Of a stretch of DNA of 64,000 nt, positions 34,690-48,422 are shown one piece after another. Within the stretch, counting starts at the first letter, position 1; every line of letters begins with the position of its first letter. The notes beneath the pieces were generated by a model. That model worked only from the letters and a program-made list of their open reading frames with translations. It was not told where the DNA came from and did no database searches. Where the stretch lies: the NCBI GenBank assembly GCA_933228675.1, contig OW121741.1:137915858-137979857 (forward strand), read 5' to 3'. The stretch is from Stomorhina lunata. Its lineage: Eukaryota > Arthropoda > Insecta > Diptera > Rhiniidae. Made by a program: the position numbers and the translations under genes.

Positions 34690-35070
34690 TAGGAAAGGTC
34701 TGCCAGGTTAAGTAGGTAGTTGACAACACATTCCGCGTCACTTGGGTCCTGGAAAGTAGTCCCTTTGTGTTAACTGCAAGGAATAAAAAAGAAGAGACTC
34801 TCGACTACTAAAGTAATAAGAGCTCAATTTAAGTCTGGCTGGCCACTGTGCAAGGTCTGGGCAGTCACCGAGAAGGTAAGAGTCCGTTTCTTCCTTCTCG
34901 GCGTAATGACAACATCAGCTTTAAATATTAAGTTCCCTTGCATGTAATTCTACTTATAATGTAGTATCCTGCAAGGATTGACAGTAGGTTGCATAGTCTG
35001 TGGCGGGGTAGAGATACTAAGAGCAGAACGCTTACTGAGATCAGAGCGCTTACAATCGTAAGTTGTCCAA
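34690..35070 (-). pseudogene. Non-LTR retrotransposon C-terminal fragment (Jockey-like)
   Basis: On the minus strand a short frame reads YAEKEETDSYLLGDCPDLAQ, which resembles the cysteine motif at the end of Jockey/R1-type ORF2 proteins (typically C-x2-C...EET..H.L..CP.L). The first cysteines are lost and frameshifts interrupt both sides. Downstream lie GGACCCAAGTGACGCGG and TTAACCTGGCAG, like the 3' UTR of such elements, shared with 10880-11060. It is a decayed 3' end, not a working gene. Confidence 0.45.
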
Positions 35071-35307
35071 CTAAATCTAAAGACTGACATTATTCAATAA
35101 ATTTTTGTTTTTTTTAGGATTTTTTTTTATTCTAAGGTTAAAGTTTTGTTTAGCTTAATACAACTAGAAATTTTATTTGGAGCTCTCCTTATTCTAAATA
35201 AGTATATATAGAATGATTCGAATTATATATAGCCTTACCCCCTTCATAAACAAATTAAAAAAAAATTAAATTCTTATAATTTGAAATTTGTATGAAATTG
35301 AATTATA

Positions 35308-36068
35308 CAGGGGTGTCATAGAAACCAAGTCGGTTTTTAAATTTCTCGGTTTTGAAAACCAATACTGGTATTATTTGGTGTTATGAAACCAAGTCGATTT
35401 TGTTATTATAGGTTTGTAATCAAACGAAATGTTCGAATCAATTGCTTAATTTTTCATTTAAATTTTTTCTGAAACATCAAAAATCAAATAAAAAATAAAA
35501 TAAAAATTATTAAAAAAAATAATTTGAAGAAAAATTTTCAGTTTTTTGCGATGTTTGTGGTATAGGTACAAAAAAACGCTGCTATTTGGACAAATGAAGC
35601 TTGTATACCCCAAAATAATGGAATGACCGAATTGCGGACTGAAAAAAATGTAATCTACCTACACCAAGAAACAAACCACAGCCAATCAAAGGATCCAAAC
35701 TCGACTTAAATTTTAGTTCTATTGTTTTTAATTTGGGAATCATATTGTTACTGAATTTACCATTTTTTATCCCCCACAAGGCCGAATTATCAAAAATCCG
35801 TTCTTAGTGGATCTTTAAATCGAAAAAAGTACCACCTGGCCAGTAACGCCTTTGTTTTAAATAGATATACCAATTTTGAAATGAAATCTGTTAACTGTAA
35901 GTTGCTTGGTTTATTTCTAATACTAAACCAATAATATTATTTTCTGTGACACATAAAACCAATAGAAAATGTAGTTCGAACATTAATATTGGAATTCATG
36001 ACACCAATTTAATTTTTTTGTCGTTTTCAAAACCAATACCAATGAAATTGGTTTCTATGACACCCCTG
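35308..36068. mobile_element. CAGGGGTGTCATAGAA MITE, 761 bp
   Basis: The tips are a perfect 21-bp inverted repeat beginning CAGGGGTGTCATAGAAACCA, with further inverted similarity inside (GGTTTTGAAAAC, ATTGGTATTGG). ATA flanks both ends (35305-35307, 36069-36071). There is no 8-bp duplication, which argues against hAT. It shares the tip pattern CAGNNNTGTCAYAGAA and the 3-bp AT-only duplication with 49690-50030 and 57897-58398. No coding capacity. Confidence 0.8.
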
Positions 36069-36289
36069 ATAAGCTTGCTATAGCTTTATTTTTTGATTAT
36101 GAATTAGGGGTTTAGTATTTATTTGACAAAAAGCAACTGAAAAGTTGTAAAAAAAGTTATAAAAAGATATAACTGAAAAAGTTGTGGGTTTGGCAAAAGT
36201 CTATAATTCGTATTTAGTCTGTTTTTAAAATTGGATATAATGCATGGTTTTGGATCTGTCTTTTATCCTTTCATTAAGCGTATTTTTCA

Positions 36290-36620
36290 CCAGCAGTAAT
36301 TACTTATGTACGGACTACTGAAACTTCTGTAGAGTTACTATCGACAATTGCTTCCGTCAGATGGTCTAATTTTTGACAGTGGTGTAGCTCTAAGTAGATG
36401 ATACCCCGTCGATCTCACCAAACACATACCAAAACATTTGTGGTCGGTGACGGCTGGGACACGGTTTAGAACAGCTGATTGAAAGTCTACCATTTTCGCT
36501 TGGTGTTATCGTAACTGACATATCATCGACTTAATAAGAAAACCTGCTATATCCACTTTTTGGGCAAAATAAGATTTTGATGCCGTTCGATAGAGAATGA
36601 GACGCCGCATCGACAAACAT
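36290..36620 (-). pseudogene. Mariner-type transposase fragment
   Basis: On the minus strand one frame reads YVSYDNTKRKW, then TVSQPSPTTNVLVCVW, a stop, and DRRGIIYLEL. This follows the mariner catalytic-domain order (W[I/V]xYDNxKRK...VLLCVWWDxxGIIYYEL). Two or more stops and a shifted continuation (CQKLDHLTEAI) show decay. Neither terminal repeat was found. Confidence 0.6.
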
Positions 36621-37990
36621 ATAATTTTTTTACAATTTAAGTATTAAATAAGACTAATAAGAAAAACTTTTACTATAATTAGCAGGTTTCCATATTAAAC
36701 CGACGGTATTCTTCATTTTCAGTTATTTTAAGTAAATACATGTTTTTGGAAATCAATATCAAAACTTTTTCACATATAGCCTTCTGGAGCGTTGTTCAAA
36801 TATATCCTTTGAATTACCGGAACAGAAACCAAAATTTTAAATGGTTAGCTGTTACATTATCAGGTCCATAATGTACTTTAGCTTTTAACGACGAAAAATT
36901 GTAAAATGTATTTCTCTTTATATGGATTTATTTTTGACACGTGCAACTAAATCAACAAAATGCAAAACTGTCAAAGAAGCTTTTTGAGTACTAAATGTTA
37001 TATTTTGAACGACATCGATTGTAAATCACTAAAAAGCCATTTATTGAAAAAATAATGGATTTCTTTTTTAAAAAATTCTAAATTAAAGTATAAACAAATT
37101 TACTACCTGCCTATTAAATTAAATTTTTAATAAAAATATAATTGATAATAAATTTACCATTTTATTACTTTCCCAAAAATGACGCCCATATTCAAATTAA
37201 AAATTTATTATATTTACTTTAAATGATATATTTATAATATTTTTAGCACTTCTATTTTCTTTTATAAGCCATTAATCACGTTTCCCTAACACGTTTCTTT
37301 TATTTATACAATTTCTTTTGATTTCAATCAATTTTTATTGGATTTCCATCATTATTATAATAAATTATTTTAGTTCTTCCTTCTCAAATAAATTTTTGAT
37401 ACAAATTTCTTTATTTCTGACGTCAATTATTTTAAGTAATATGTCATAATTTAGCAAAAAAAATTATCTACAGGAAAATTTACAAAATTATAGAAATTTT
37501 TCTAATTCTAATTTAAAGTATTTAAACGAATTTTAATTGGACTTAATAAAAAAATTCTCACAAACTTTTTAAATGATTCCATTTGTAAACTTTTAAAACT
37601 ATCAACTGCCTGACAGATAATCAGACAATGACTTATAATAAATATCAACAAAATTAAAGATAAATTTATTTGACACATAAAATGTGTCATTATGTAAAAT
37701 AAAGTTAAACTTAATTAAATCTTTTCGTAAGTGAAAATATAAAGAAACCGCCAAAGTGACCATATTTTAATTAGTTATACTTTTGTAAACAGATTTTTCT
37801 TATGTTTTACTTCTCAGAAAAAAGTATTACAATTTATTTATATTTTTTCTTGAGTCAACACTTGAAGTTATTTACTTAAGAGTTCTATGATTCATTTGAC
37901 CTTTATCATTTAAATTAAAGACATAAGAAAGATGTAAGCACCCACAAACTACAAAAAACTTTAAAGGAATTAAGTCTTTAGGTTTATGAA
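36621..37990. other. AT-rich DNA, no gene recognised
   Basis: Nothing recognised; a gradual rise in AATTTT motifs leads into the next array. Confidence 0.4.
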
Positions 37991-37994
37991 AATT

Positions 37995-40900
37995 TGTTTA
38001 AAGAATTTTTATCAAAAATTTTGTAAAAAAAAAATTTCTATAGAAAAATTTTATATCGAAAATTTTCTTTGACAAGTCTTATATCAAAAATTTTCTTTAG
38101 ATAAATTTTAAATCGAAAATTTAAAAAAAAAGTTATACCAGCATTTTTTTGTACCCAAAATTTTCTATTGCAAAATTTTATAAGGAAAATTTTCTATAAA
38201 TAAACTTTATACTGAAAATTTTCTGTAGAAAAATTTTATATCGAAAATTTTCTTTAAAAAAAACTTTTTAACGAAAACTTTCTTTAGAAAATTTTTTTAA
38301 CGAAAATTCTATAATGAAAAATTTCTTTATCGGAAATTTTTTAAAGAAAAATTATTTTTTGTTTTTTTTTTTACCAAAAATTTTTATTACCTTAATAAAT
38401 AAAATGTTACAGACTGGGATTGAGTGTCAACAATATTTCCTTTTAATAAATTTAACTATTCCAACAATTTTGTATTTGTTATGAAAAATTTATATCGAAA
38501 ATTTTTTATATAAAATTTTTTTTATCGAAAATTTTTTATAAAAAAATTTTATATTGAACATTTTTTAAAGAAAAATTTTATATCGAAAATTTTGTATAAC
38601 AAAATTTTGTATTGAAAATTTTCTAGAAAATAATTTTATATTGAAAATTTTCTCTCGAAAAGTTTTATATTACAAATTTTCGTAATAAAATTTCTTTTTT
38701 CAAAAATTTTTTAAAGGAAAATTTTATACTAAAAACTTTTAATAAAATAATTTTATATCGAACATTTTCTATAGAAACTTTATTTTATATTGAAAAATTT
38801 TTAAAGAAATTTTATTTCGAAAATTTTGTATAGAAATTTTATAACGAAAATTTTCTATAGAAACATTTTATATCAAAAATTTGATATTAAAAAATTTTGT
38901 ATGAAAAATTTTCTATCGAAAATTTTCTATAGAAATAATTTCTATCGAAAATTTTTTATAGAAAAATTTTATATCGAAAATTTCTATAGAAAAATTTTTT
39001 ATCGAAAATTTTCGATAGAAAAATTTTATATCGAAAAATTTCTATAAAAAAGTTTTATATCGAAAATTTTTTAAAGAAAAATTTTATATCGAAAATTTTA
39101 TATCTAAAGTTTTCTATAGCAAAATTTTATATCGAAAGTTGTTTATAGAAAAATTTTATTTCGAAAATTTTCTATAGAAAAATTTTCTATAGAAAAATTT
39201 TATATCGAAAATTTTCTATAGAAAAATTTTATATCGAAAATTTTCTGTAGAAAAATTTTATACCGAAAATTTTCTGTAGAAAAATTTTATACCGAAAATT
39301 TTCTATAGAAAAATTTTGTATCGAAAAATTTTATATCGAAAAATTTCTATAGAAAAGTTTTATATCGAAAATTTTCTATAGAAAAATTTTATATCGAAAA
39401 TTTTCTATAGAAAAATTGTATATCGAAAATTTTCTATTGAAAACTTTTATATCGAAAATGTTCTATAGAAAAAATTTTATATCGAAAATTTTCTATAGAA
39501 AAATTTTATATCGAAAATTTTATATAGAAAACTTTTATATCGAAAATTTTCTATAGAAAAATTTTATATCGAAAATTTTCTATACAAAAATTTTATATCA
39601 AAAATTTTCTATAGAAAAATTTTTTATCGAAAATTTTCTATAGAAAAATTTTGTATTGAAAATTTTATATTAAAAAATTTGACATCAAAAAATAGAAAAA
39701 TTTTATACGAAAATTTTCTATAGAAAAATTTTGTTTTCGAAAATTTTCTATAGAAAAATTTTATATCGAAAATTTTTTATAGAAAAATTTTGTATCGAAA
39801 ATTTTCTATAGAAAAATTTTCTATTAAAAAATTTGACATCAAAAATTTTCTATAGTAAAGCTTGTCATATAGAAAAATTGTATACGAAAATTCTCTACAG
39901 AAATATTTTGTATCGAAAATTTTCTATAGAAAAATTTTATATAGAAAATTTTTTATAGAAAAATTTTGTATTGAAAATTTTATATTAAAAAATTTGGCAT
40001 CAAAGCACTTTTATAGAAAAGTTTTTCATATAGAAAAATTTTATACTGAAAATTTTCTATAGAAAAATTTTATACGAAAGTTCTCTATAGAAAAATTTTC
40101 TATAGAAAAATTTTCTATAGAAAAATTTTTATTAAAATTTTCTATAGAAAAGTTTTATATGAAATATTTTCTATAAAAAAGTTTAATATTAAAAATTTTC
40201 TATGGAAATTTTTATATTCAAAATTTTTTATAGAAAAATTTTATATTGAAAAATTTCTACAGAAAAATTTTTTAAATAAAATTTTCTATAGAAAAATTTT
40301 ATATTAAAAATTTTTTATATAAAAATTTTATATTAAAAATTTTCTATAGAAAAATTTTATATTAAAAATTTTCTGTAGAAAAATTTTATATAGAAAAATT
40401 TTATATTGAAAACTTTCTGTATTGAAATTTCCATAAACAAATTTTACATTGAAAATTTTGTATAGAAAAATTTTATATTGAGAATTTTCTATAGATACAT
40501 TTTATACGAAAATTTTCTGTAATAAAATTTTATATTGAAAATTTTCTATAGAAAAATTTTAAATCGAAAATTTTCTATAGAAAAATTTTTTATACAAAAA
40601 TATATTGAAAATTTTCTGTATTAAAATTTCTATAGAAAAAAAAAAATTTATATTGAAAATTTTCTATAGAAAAATTTTATTTTTAAAATTTATATAGACA
40701 AATTTTATGCTGAAAATTTTATGCTGAAAATTTTATATAGAAAATTTTTACATCAAAAATTTTCTACAGAAAAATTTTCAATTGAAAATTTTCTGTATTA
40801 AAATTTCTATAGAAAAATTTTATATCGAAAATTTTCCATAATAAAATAATATATTACATCGAAAATTTTCTACAGAAAAATTTTCAATTGAAAATTTTCG

Positions 40901-41070
40901 GTATTAAAATTTCTATAGAAAAATTTTATATCGAAAATTTTCCATAATAAAATTTTATATTAAAAGTTTTGTATAGAAAAATTTTATATTAAAAATTTTG
41001 TATGTAAAAATTTTATATTAAAAATTTTGTATAGAAAAATTTTATATTAAAAATTTTCTATAGAAATATT
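37995..41070. repeat. TTTTCTATAGAAAA minisatellite, ~29-bp units, degenerate
   Basis: About 100 units of AAAATTTTCTATAGAAAAAT TTTATATCG, well conserved at 39100-39620 and increasingly diverged toward both ends (variants TTATATTAAA on the right). A foldback-related sequence interrupts it at 38385-38485. The 29-bp period is not a multiple of three and, as expected, no long frame results. Confidence 0.9.
38385..38485 (+). repeat. Foldback-related fragment inside the array
   Basis: TTAATAAATAAAATGTTACA, GACTGGGATTGAGTGTC and CCAACAATTTTGTATTTG match in order the right end of the linear relative at 19880-19985. Confidence 0.5.
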
Positions 41071-42245
41071 TGGGTACCTATGTATATTACGCTTCTGGTA
41101 TTTAATTCCTTGAGATTCAATAATTTTTATTAATTTTTAATATTATTATAATTCGTATTTATTCTGTTTAAAAATTACTAAAATTTCAAAATGAGTGAAA
41201 TAAATTATTATGTATCAAAATTTCTTTCTATAAACTGTTCCACCCCTTTATCTTTTAATTATGAATATTCTGTCCACTAAATAATTCGTTCTGAATTTTA
41301 AATAATCTGTTTATGAATATTCATTGATTCAAATTATTTATACTATTAACCGCATGAAATCTCTAAAATTTCCATTGATGAATAATTTAATGCCTTTTAA
41401 TTGGGGGAATTATTAAAGTTAAATATTATTTAAGTAATAAAAAGATAAATAATTAGTACAATTTTGTGGTTAAGAATTAATGGTCATAAAATATGAATTC
41501 TAATTATTTTGATGAACGAAAAAAAAACTCTTTAAATTATAAAGAATTAAGGAGAAGCTGTATGAAAGATGAAACTTAAAGAAGTGGTGATTATAATCCT
41601 AGAGATAACTTTGAGCTTTTGATAAGAAATCAATAAAAAATTTATTAAGAATATTAATATTTCCTCAAGCTACTGCGATTCGAACCCGCGATCATCGGAT
41701 AAACATAGCTAATGATCATTACACAAATCTACTATTATTAAGCTAATACTTGATTTGCTTTACCCCGTCTAATACTTATTTTTTAAGTGTTAAAATATAA
41801 GTTTTCTTACAATATTTACTCTAGATCATGAGTTTAACACCAAGAATTTATTATTCAAATAAATATATTAAGAAGATTACGAGTAAAAGTGAAAAGCTGC
41901 TTTTCTCATTCCATTTCATATATTTTCCCCTTTGTTTCTTTTAAGTCTCGTAAACAATTGTCAAATCATTTAATCTTTATTTACAAGAACGAAACAATAA
42001 GACAAAAAGTGGATTTGATACTCAAATGAAACTGAATTGTGTGTGACTAAGTCCGCCAGTAGAGCCGAGTGGGTGATATAGAGTGGAAAAGTTTTGCTGA
42101 AGCTTTTAAAGTATTCCACAAAAACGAACTAATAATTTAAATATGTAAATAAATACTTAACTCTATTGTATTAATATTTATAAATTTTATTACATTTTAT
42201 TTGTGGTCATTTAATATATTAAGTGTTGAAAAAGTAACACCAGGG
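41071..42245. other. Spacer between arrays
   Basis: AT-rich. Contains CGCTTCTGGTATTTAA near 41090, faintly like the outer motif of the shared flank at 4500, and a tRNA-like relic. No gene. Confidence 0.4.
41660..41735 (-). other. tRNA-like relic (B box)
   Basis: On the minus strand GCGGGTTCGAATCGC gives a near-perfect B box, with TTTGTGTAATGATCATTAGC 50 bases upstream as a weak A-box region. Acceptor pairing is not evident. Confidence 0.4.
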
Positions 42246-42249
42246 AACA

Positions 42250-43985
42250 CAATTTTCTATTAAAAAATTTGTACCTGAAAAATTTTTGTGTATCAAAAAT
42301 TTTTCTATATTTTTGTATAACAAAAAATTTTCTATAGAAAAATTTTTATATAACAAAAAATTTTCTATAGAAAAATTTTTGTATAACAAAAAATTTTTTA
42401 TAGAAAAATTTTTGTATAACAAAAAATTTTCTATAGAAAAATTTTTGTATAATAAAAAATTTTCTATAGAAAATTTTTTGTATAACAAAAAATTTTCTAT
42501 AGAAAAATTTTTGTATAACAAAAAATTTTCTATAGAAAAATTTTTGTATAACAAAAAATTTTCTATAGAAAAATTTTTGTATAACAAAAAATTTTCTATA
42601 GAAAAATTTTTGTATAACAAAAAATTTTCTATAGAAAAATTTTTGTATAACAAAAAATTTTCTATAGAAAAATTTTTGTATAACAAAAAATTTTCTGTAG
42701 AAAAATTTTTGTATAACAAAAAATTTTCTATAGAAAAATTTTTGTATAACAAAAAATTTTCTATAGAAAAATTTTTGTATAACAAAAAATTTTCTATAGA
42801 AAAATTTTTGTATAACAAAAAATTTTCTATAGAAAAATTTTTGTATAACAAAAAATTTTCTATAGAAAAATTTTTGTATAACAAAAAATTTTCTATAGAA
42901 AAATTTTTGTATAACAAAATATTTTCTATAGAAAAATTTTTGTATAACAAAAAATTTTCTATAGAAAAATTTTTGCATAACAAAATATTTTCTATAGAAA
43001 AATTTTTGCATAACAAAAAAATTTTCTATAGAAAAATTTTTGCATAACAAAAAAATTTTCTATAGAAAAATTTTTGTATAAAAAAAATTTTTGTATAACA
43101 AAAAATTTTCTATAGAAAAATTTTTGTATAACAAAAAATTTTCTATAGAAAAATTTTTGTATAACAAAACATTTTCTATAGAAAAATTTTTGTATAACAA
43201 AAAATTTTCTAAAGAAAAATGTTTGTATAACAAAAAATTTTCTATAGAAAAATGTTTGTATAACAAAAAATTTTCTATAGAAAAATTTTTGTATAACAAA
43301 AAATTTTCTATAGAAAAATTTTTGTGTAACAAAAAATTTTCTATAGAAAAAATTTTGTATAACAAAAAATTTTCTATAGAAAAATTTTTGTATAACAAAA
43401 AATTTTCTATAGAAAAATTTTTGTATAACAAAAAATTTTCTATAGAAAAATTTTTGTTTATGAAAAAAATTTCTATAGAAAAATTTTTGTATAACAAAAA
43501 ATTTTCCAATTATAAATTTTGGTATAGCAAAAAATTTTCTATAGAAAAATTTTTGTTTAAGAAAAAATTTTGTATAGAAAAATTTTTGTATAACAAAAAA
43601 TTTTCTATAGAAAAATTTTTGCATAACAAAAAATTTTTTATAGAAAAATTTTTGTATAGCAAAAAATTTTCTATAGAAAAATTTTTGTTTATGAAAAAAA
43701 TTTCTATAGAAAAATTTTTGTATAACAAAAAATTTTCCAATTATAAATTTTGGTATAGCAAAAAATTTTCTATAGAAAAATTTTTGTTTAAGAAAAAATT
43801 TTGTATAGAAAAATTTTTGCTTAAGAAAAAATTTTTGTTAAAGGAAAAATTTTTGTTTAACAAAAAATTTTTTAAAGAAAAATTTTTGTTTAACAAAAAA
43901 TTTTTTAAAGAAAAATTTTTGTTTAATAAAAAATTTTTTAAAGAAAAATTTTTGTTTAACAAAAAATAGAAAAATTCCTTCATCT
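42250..43985. repeat. TTTTCTATAGAAAA minisatellite, 33-bp units
   Basis: About 52 units of TTTTCTATAGAAAAATTTTT GTATAACAAAAAA. 42340-43020 is almost uniform. A seven-unit block (231 bp, marked by TTATGAAAAAAATTTC, CCAATTATAAATTTTGGTAT and AAGAAAAAATTTTG) is tandemly repeated at 43456 and 43687. The right edge decays to TTTTTTAAAG variants. Frames of 200-290 codons on both strands come from the 33-bp period. Confidence 0.92.
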
Positions 43986-45365
43986 GACTTACATATTTTA
44001 CCTACATACATACATGACCTTGATTTTCTTTAATTAAGATTATTGCTTAATAAAGCAAAGACTTTTTGAATGGAAAAGTTATTTTTGCTCTAACAATTAT
44101 TCATTCAAATATTGCAAATTTTGTATTGAAATTAAAAACAATAGAAAATAACTATCACACTCTATTAAGCAAAAGGTTTACTTACTCTTAATATTCGTAG
44201 TTCTCTTATATAAATGCTCCTGGTGCAATCAGGGCCCTAGCAACTGCAACAATTGCTCTTTATTACAAAAAAATAAAAGAATTACAAACAAAAAAAGTTC
44301 CGCTACTTTTTTGTTTGTTTGTGTGTTTGAGTGAAAAAATGTAGATTCACAATGAAAAAATGTCATAACTACGGGAGGACGAGAGAGAAGTGGTTATTGA
44401 CCTAAAGGTCATTGAGTGTCGCCAAATATGAAAGAGGCAAAAAATGAAAAGAGATTTTAATTAAAATCTACTGTCGGACTACCCAACCGCCCACTTTTGG
44501 CAAATATTGTATCTTTTTAGACTAAAAATACCGAAATAAATAAAACAAACAATAAATTATCATCAGTTACTAAATGAAATTTATTTAACGTGTTCGTTCG
44601 ACTAAGCGGCTACACAAAATGAAAATGTGACACAATTATTTTATAATTAAGACAAAACGAGCCATTTTTACAAATGTTGTAATATTTGAGGTTTAAGGTT
44701 TTTTATTATTTCGACGTTGGTCTGTCAAAAAGAGTTATATGTAAATTGAAAAAAAAAATAAGATATTTATTGGACATATGTGCAATATATATTTATACAT
44801 CCCAAAAATCCACTATAACCGGAAAATTATATTTTTTAAATATTTCATCTCCGAAAAATTGTGAGATTTACCAAAACCCTAACAACTATTCTAGAAAATT
44901 TTAGCTATTAAAATCATTTTGATGATCGGTTTGGTCCCAAATTTAATAGTTTGGGTTCGAAAAGGATAAAGCAAATTTATCTAAATAAAAATAACACATA
45001 GATGGCGCTGTAACGATGATTTAAACTAAATTAAAATTTCACAAACAATATTTTGTCATATTCTCTACTAGATTATTATAAAACACATAATTCATTTTAT
45101 CAAATCAACAGAGATTTGTTATAATTATAATATACTTTTTAGTATTTTTAATTTTCAAAATTTTTGTAAAAATATTATTATATTTTTTCTAAACAAATGT
45201 CAATTGCAGAAAATTTACTAATTAAACTGTCATCAATGATCGTATCGTACTTCACTTTTTAAATAATAATTCATTTTAAATTGGGATTATACTTGAGTTT
45301 TAAATAGGATTTTGTGGTTACACTGAAATAAAAATCATCATGATTTTTAAGAATATTCTATAAAA
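43986..45365. other. Spacer between arrays
   Basis: A GC-richer part near 44330-44500 has GGACGAGAGAGAAGTGG and a small palindrome GACCTAAAGGTC. No coding frame or element recognised. Confidence 0.4.
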
Positions 45366-45369
45366 ATCA

Positions 45370-47245
45370 TTTTTATATTAAGAAAAATTTTCGATAGAAA
45401 AATTTTTAATTACCAAAAATTTTTAATAACGAAATATTTTCTACAGAAAAATTTCGTATAGAAAAATTTTTGATAACAAAAAATTTTGTATAGAAAAATT
45501 TTTTATAACAAAGAATTTCCTATAAAAAAAATTTTTTGTAACAAAAAATTTTCTATAGAAAAATTTTGATAACAAACAATTTTCTATAGAAAAATTTTAA
45601 TAACGGAAACTTTTCTATCGAAAAATTTTGGATGACAAAAAATTTTCTATAGAAAAATTTTTGATAGCGAAAAAATTTCCATAGAAAAATTTTTGAAAAG
45701 AAAAATTTTCTATACAAAAATTTTTTGTAACGAAAAATTTACTCAGAAAAATTTTTTGTAACGAAAATTTTCAATAGAAAAATTTTTTGTAAAGAAAAAA
45801 TTTTTATAACGAAAAATTTTCTATAGAAAAACTTTTTATAACGAAAAATTTTTATTGGAAAAATTTTTATAACTAAACATTTTCTATAGAAAAATTTTTT
45901 GTAACGAAAAATTTTCTATAGAAAAATTTTTTGTAACGAAAATTTTCAATAGAAAAATTTTTTGTAAAGAAAAATTTTTTATAACGAAAAATTTTCTATA
46001 GAAAAACTTTTTATAACTAAACATTTTCTATATCAAATTTTTTTATAACGAAAAATTTTCTATAGAAAAATTTTTTGTAACGAAAAATTTTCTATAGAAA
46101 AATTTTTTATAAAAAAAAATTTTCTATAGAAAATTTTTTTGTAACAAAAATTTTCTATAGAAAATATAATATAACGACAATTTTCTATAGAAACATTTTT
46201 TGTAACGAAATATTTTCTATAGATATATTTTTGTATAACAAACAATTTTCTATAGAAACATTTTTGTATAACAAAAAATTTTCTATAGAAAAATGTTTGT
46301 GTAACAAAAACTTTTCTATAGAAAAGTTTTTGTGTAACAAAGAATTTTCTATGGAAAAGTTTTTGTATAGCAAAAAATTTTCTATAGAAAAATTTTTTAT
46401 AAAAAAAAAAAAATTTCTATAGAAAAATTTTTGTCTAACGAAAATTTTCAATAGAAAATTTTTAAACGAAAAATTTTCTATAGAAAAATTATTTAATATT
46501 ATTTAAAATTTTTTGATAACGAAAAATTTTCTATAGAAAAATTTTTTATAACGAGAAAGAAAAATTTTTTTTTAACGAAAAATTTTCTATAGAAAAATTT
46601 TTTGTAACGAAAAATTTTCTATAGAAAAATTTTTTGTAACGAAAAATTTTCTATAGAAAAATTTTTTGTAACGAAAAATTTTCTATAGAAAAATTTTTTG
46701 TAACGAAAAATTTTCTATAGAAAAATTTTTTGTAACGAAAAATTTTCTATAGAAAAATTTTTTGTAACGAAAAATTTTCTATAGAAAAATTTTTTGTAAC
46801 GAAAAATTTTCTATAGAAAAATTTTTTGTAACGAAAAATTTTCTATAGAAAAATTTTTTGTAACGAAAAATTTTCTATAGAAAAATTTTTTTGTAACGAA
46901 AAATTTTCTATAAAAAAATTTTTTGTAACGAAAAATTTTCTATAGAAAAATTTTTTGTAACGAAAAATTTTCTATAGAAAAATTTTTTGTAACGAAAAAT
47001 TTTCTATAGTAAAATTTTTTGTGACGAAAAATTTTCTATAGAAAAATTTTTTGTAACGAAAAATTTTCTATAGAAAAATTTTTTGTAACGAAAAATTTTC
47101 TATAGAAAAATTTTTTGTAACGAAAAATTTTCTATAGAAAAACTTTTTGTAACGAAAAATTTTCTATACAAAAATTTTTTGTAACGAAAAATTTTCTATA
47201 GAAAATTTTTTTGTAACAAAAAATTGTCTATAGATAATTTTTTCA
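45370..47245. repeat. TTTTCTATAGAAAA minisatellite, 32-bp units
   Basis: About 58 units of TTTTCTATAGAAAAATTTTT TGTAACGAAAAA. 45370-46560 is diverged (with local 33-bp GTATAACA-type units at 46225-46440), and 46560-47220 is nearly perfect. The 32-bp period gives no long frames in the homogeneous part. Confidence 0.92.
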
Positions 47246-48420
47246 CTCTATGGAGTTTGGTCAGTTTTATTATGAAATATTGGAGAATATCGCTTTATCT
47301 ATCTTTGTTAGAAGAAGGGACATTTTTTTGTATAAAAGTACTTTTTTGGTCATCTCTTATAGTTTTCGAGAAAGTTGTAAATGTTATTGTCTTAGGTCCA
47401 ATTGCTAATTTTTATTAATGTTACTAAATTTTTTAACATTACTATTTTTATGCAATTGTATTTAAAGTCAAATTTCAATCAGTTTCGCTATAATTACTAT
47501 TTTAGCAATTTCACGTTAATTTTAGTTAGTACTTTAATCAATTTCCCTCAGTGTAACGTCATTATAGAGGGCAGCTACGAAATTTTTGAGGGCAGCTAAA
47601 TAATAAACGAATGCAATTTGCAACCACATGATTATATATTTAAGCACATGACAAAAAAAAAAAAACAGAAAATATAATTTTCCAAAAATTGCATGAGTAT
47701 TTGAAATTTTTTTTATTCATTACAAAAATTAATTTAACTAATTTTTTTTTCCAAGTCAATAGAAACGTGTAAATTTGTTTATAAAATTTGCGAATTAAAT
47801 AAAAAAGTTCTATTGTAGAACATAAAAAAAAATAAAAGTAATGAAAATAAAATTTATAATATTGAAATTTTCATTGTTCGTTGAAATGGAAATAATTAAA
47901 TATTTTTTTTTAACAGATTTCTATCAAAATTTTAAATAGAAGCAACAAATCAGTTTCAAACACGATAACAAGCAAAATGTAAATATGAAAAAAAGGAAGT
48001 GTTTTGTCTGAATACAAAATGTTTGGGAAGGTTGGAAATTTGGAATTTGAATTGAATACAATGTGTTATAAATTTTGAAACTAAGATTTTTAGTCAATTT
48101 TACTATTTTTAGTCAATTCGACATTATGTAGTCCTATAATAATTTTCATGGAATTTGATCTTTTGTCGACTTCAATTAATTTGATTACACTCGGATACAG
48201 TGAAAATACACTCGGAACCAAACCAAGCTCAACCAGTAGAACATGGTTAGAAGATCATTTTACCATTTTTAAAATTTTCGATATACCCTCAAAATGGAAA
48301 GTTATCGATAAAAAACGATTTTAGCGGAGAAAAGAAGCCTTAACTGAGTCATTTTTACATCGATTTTAAATTTTAAAATGTGTTTCGACAGAAAACAAAA
48401 TAGACTCAATTAGCTTTCTA
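47246..48420. other. AT-rich DNA, no gene recognised
   Basis: Duplicated GAGGGCAGCTA (47567, 47590) and TTTAGTCAATT motifs (48092, 48109). The start (47250-47350) has GTCAGTTTTATTATGAAATATTGGAG then GAAGAAGGGACATTTTTTTG, faintly like the HINE element at 8150. Confidence 0.35.
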
Positions 48421-48422
48421 TC

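Noticed and set aside
35308..36068. hAT assignment for the CAGGGG MITE
   Set aside because: No 8-bp duplication at its ends; a 3-bp ATA match is seen instead, as in its two relatives.
42219..43969. Open frames of up to 292 codons on both strands in the 33-bp and 30-bp arrays (also 18911-19527, 28894-30338, 43060-43983)
   Set aside because: The period is a multiple of three and the unit has no stop in some frames, so any array stays open. Composition is only Phe/Lys/Ile/Glu/Tyr/Asn. Arrays with 28, 29 or 32-bp units show no such frames.
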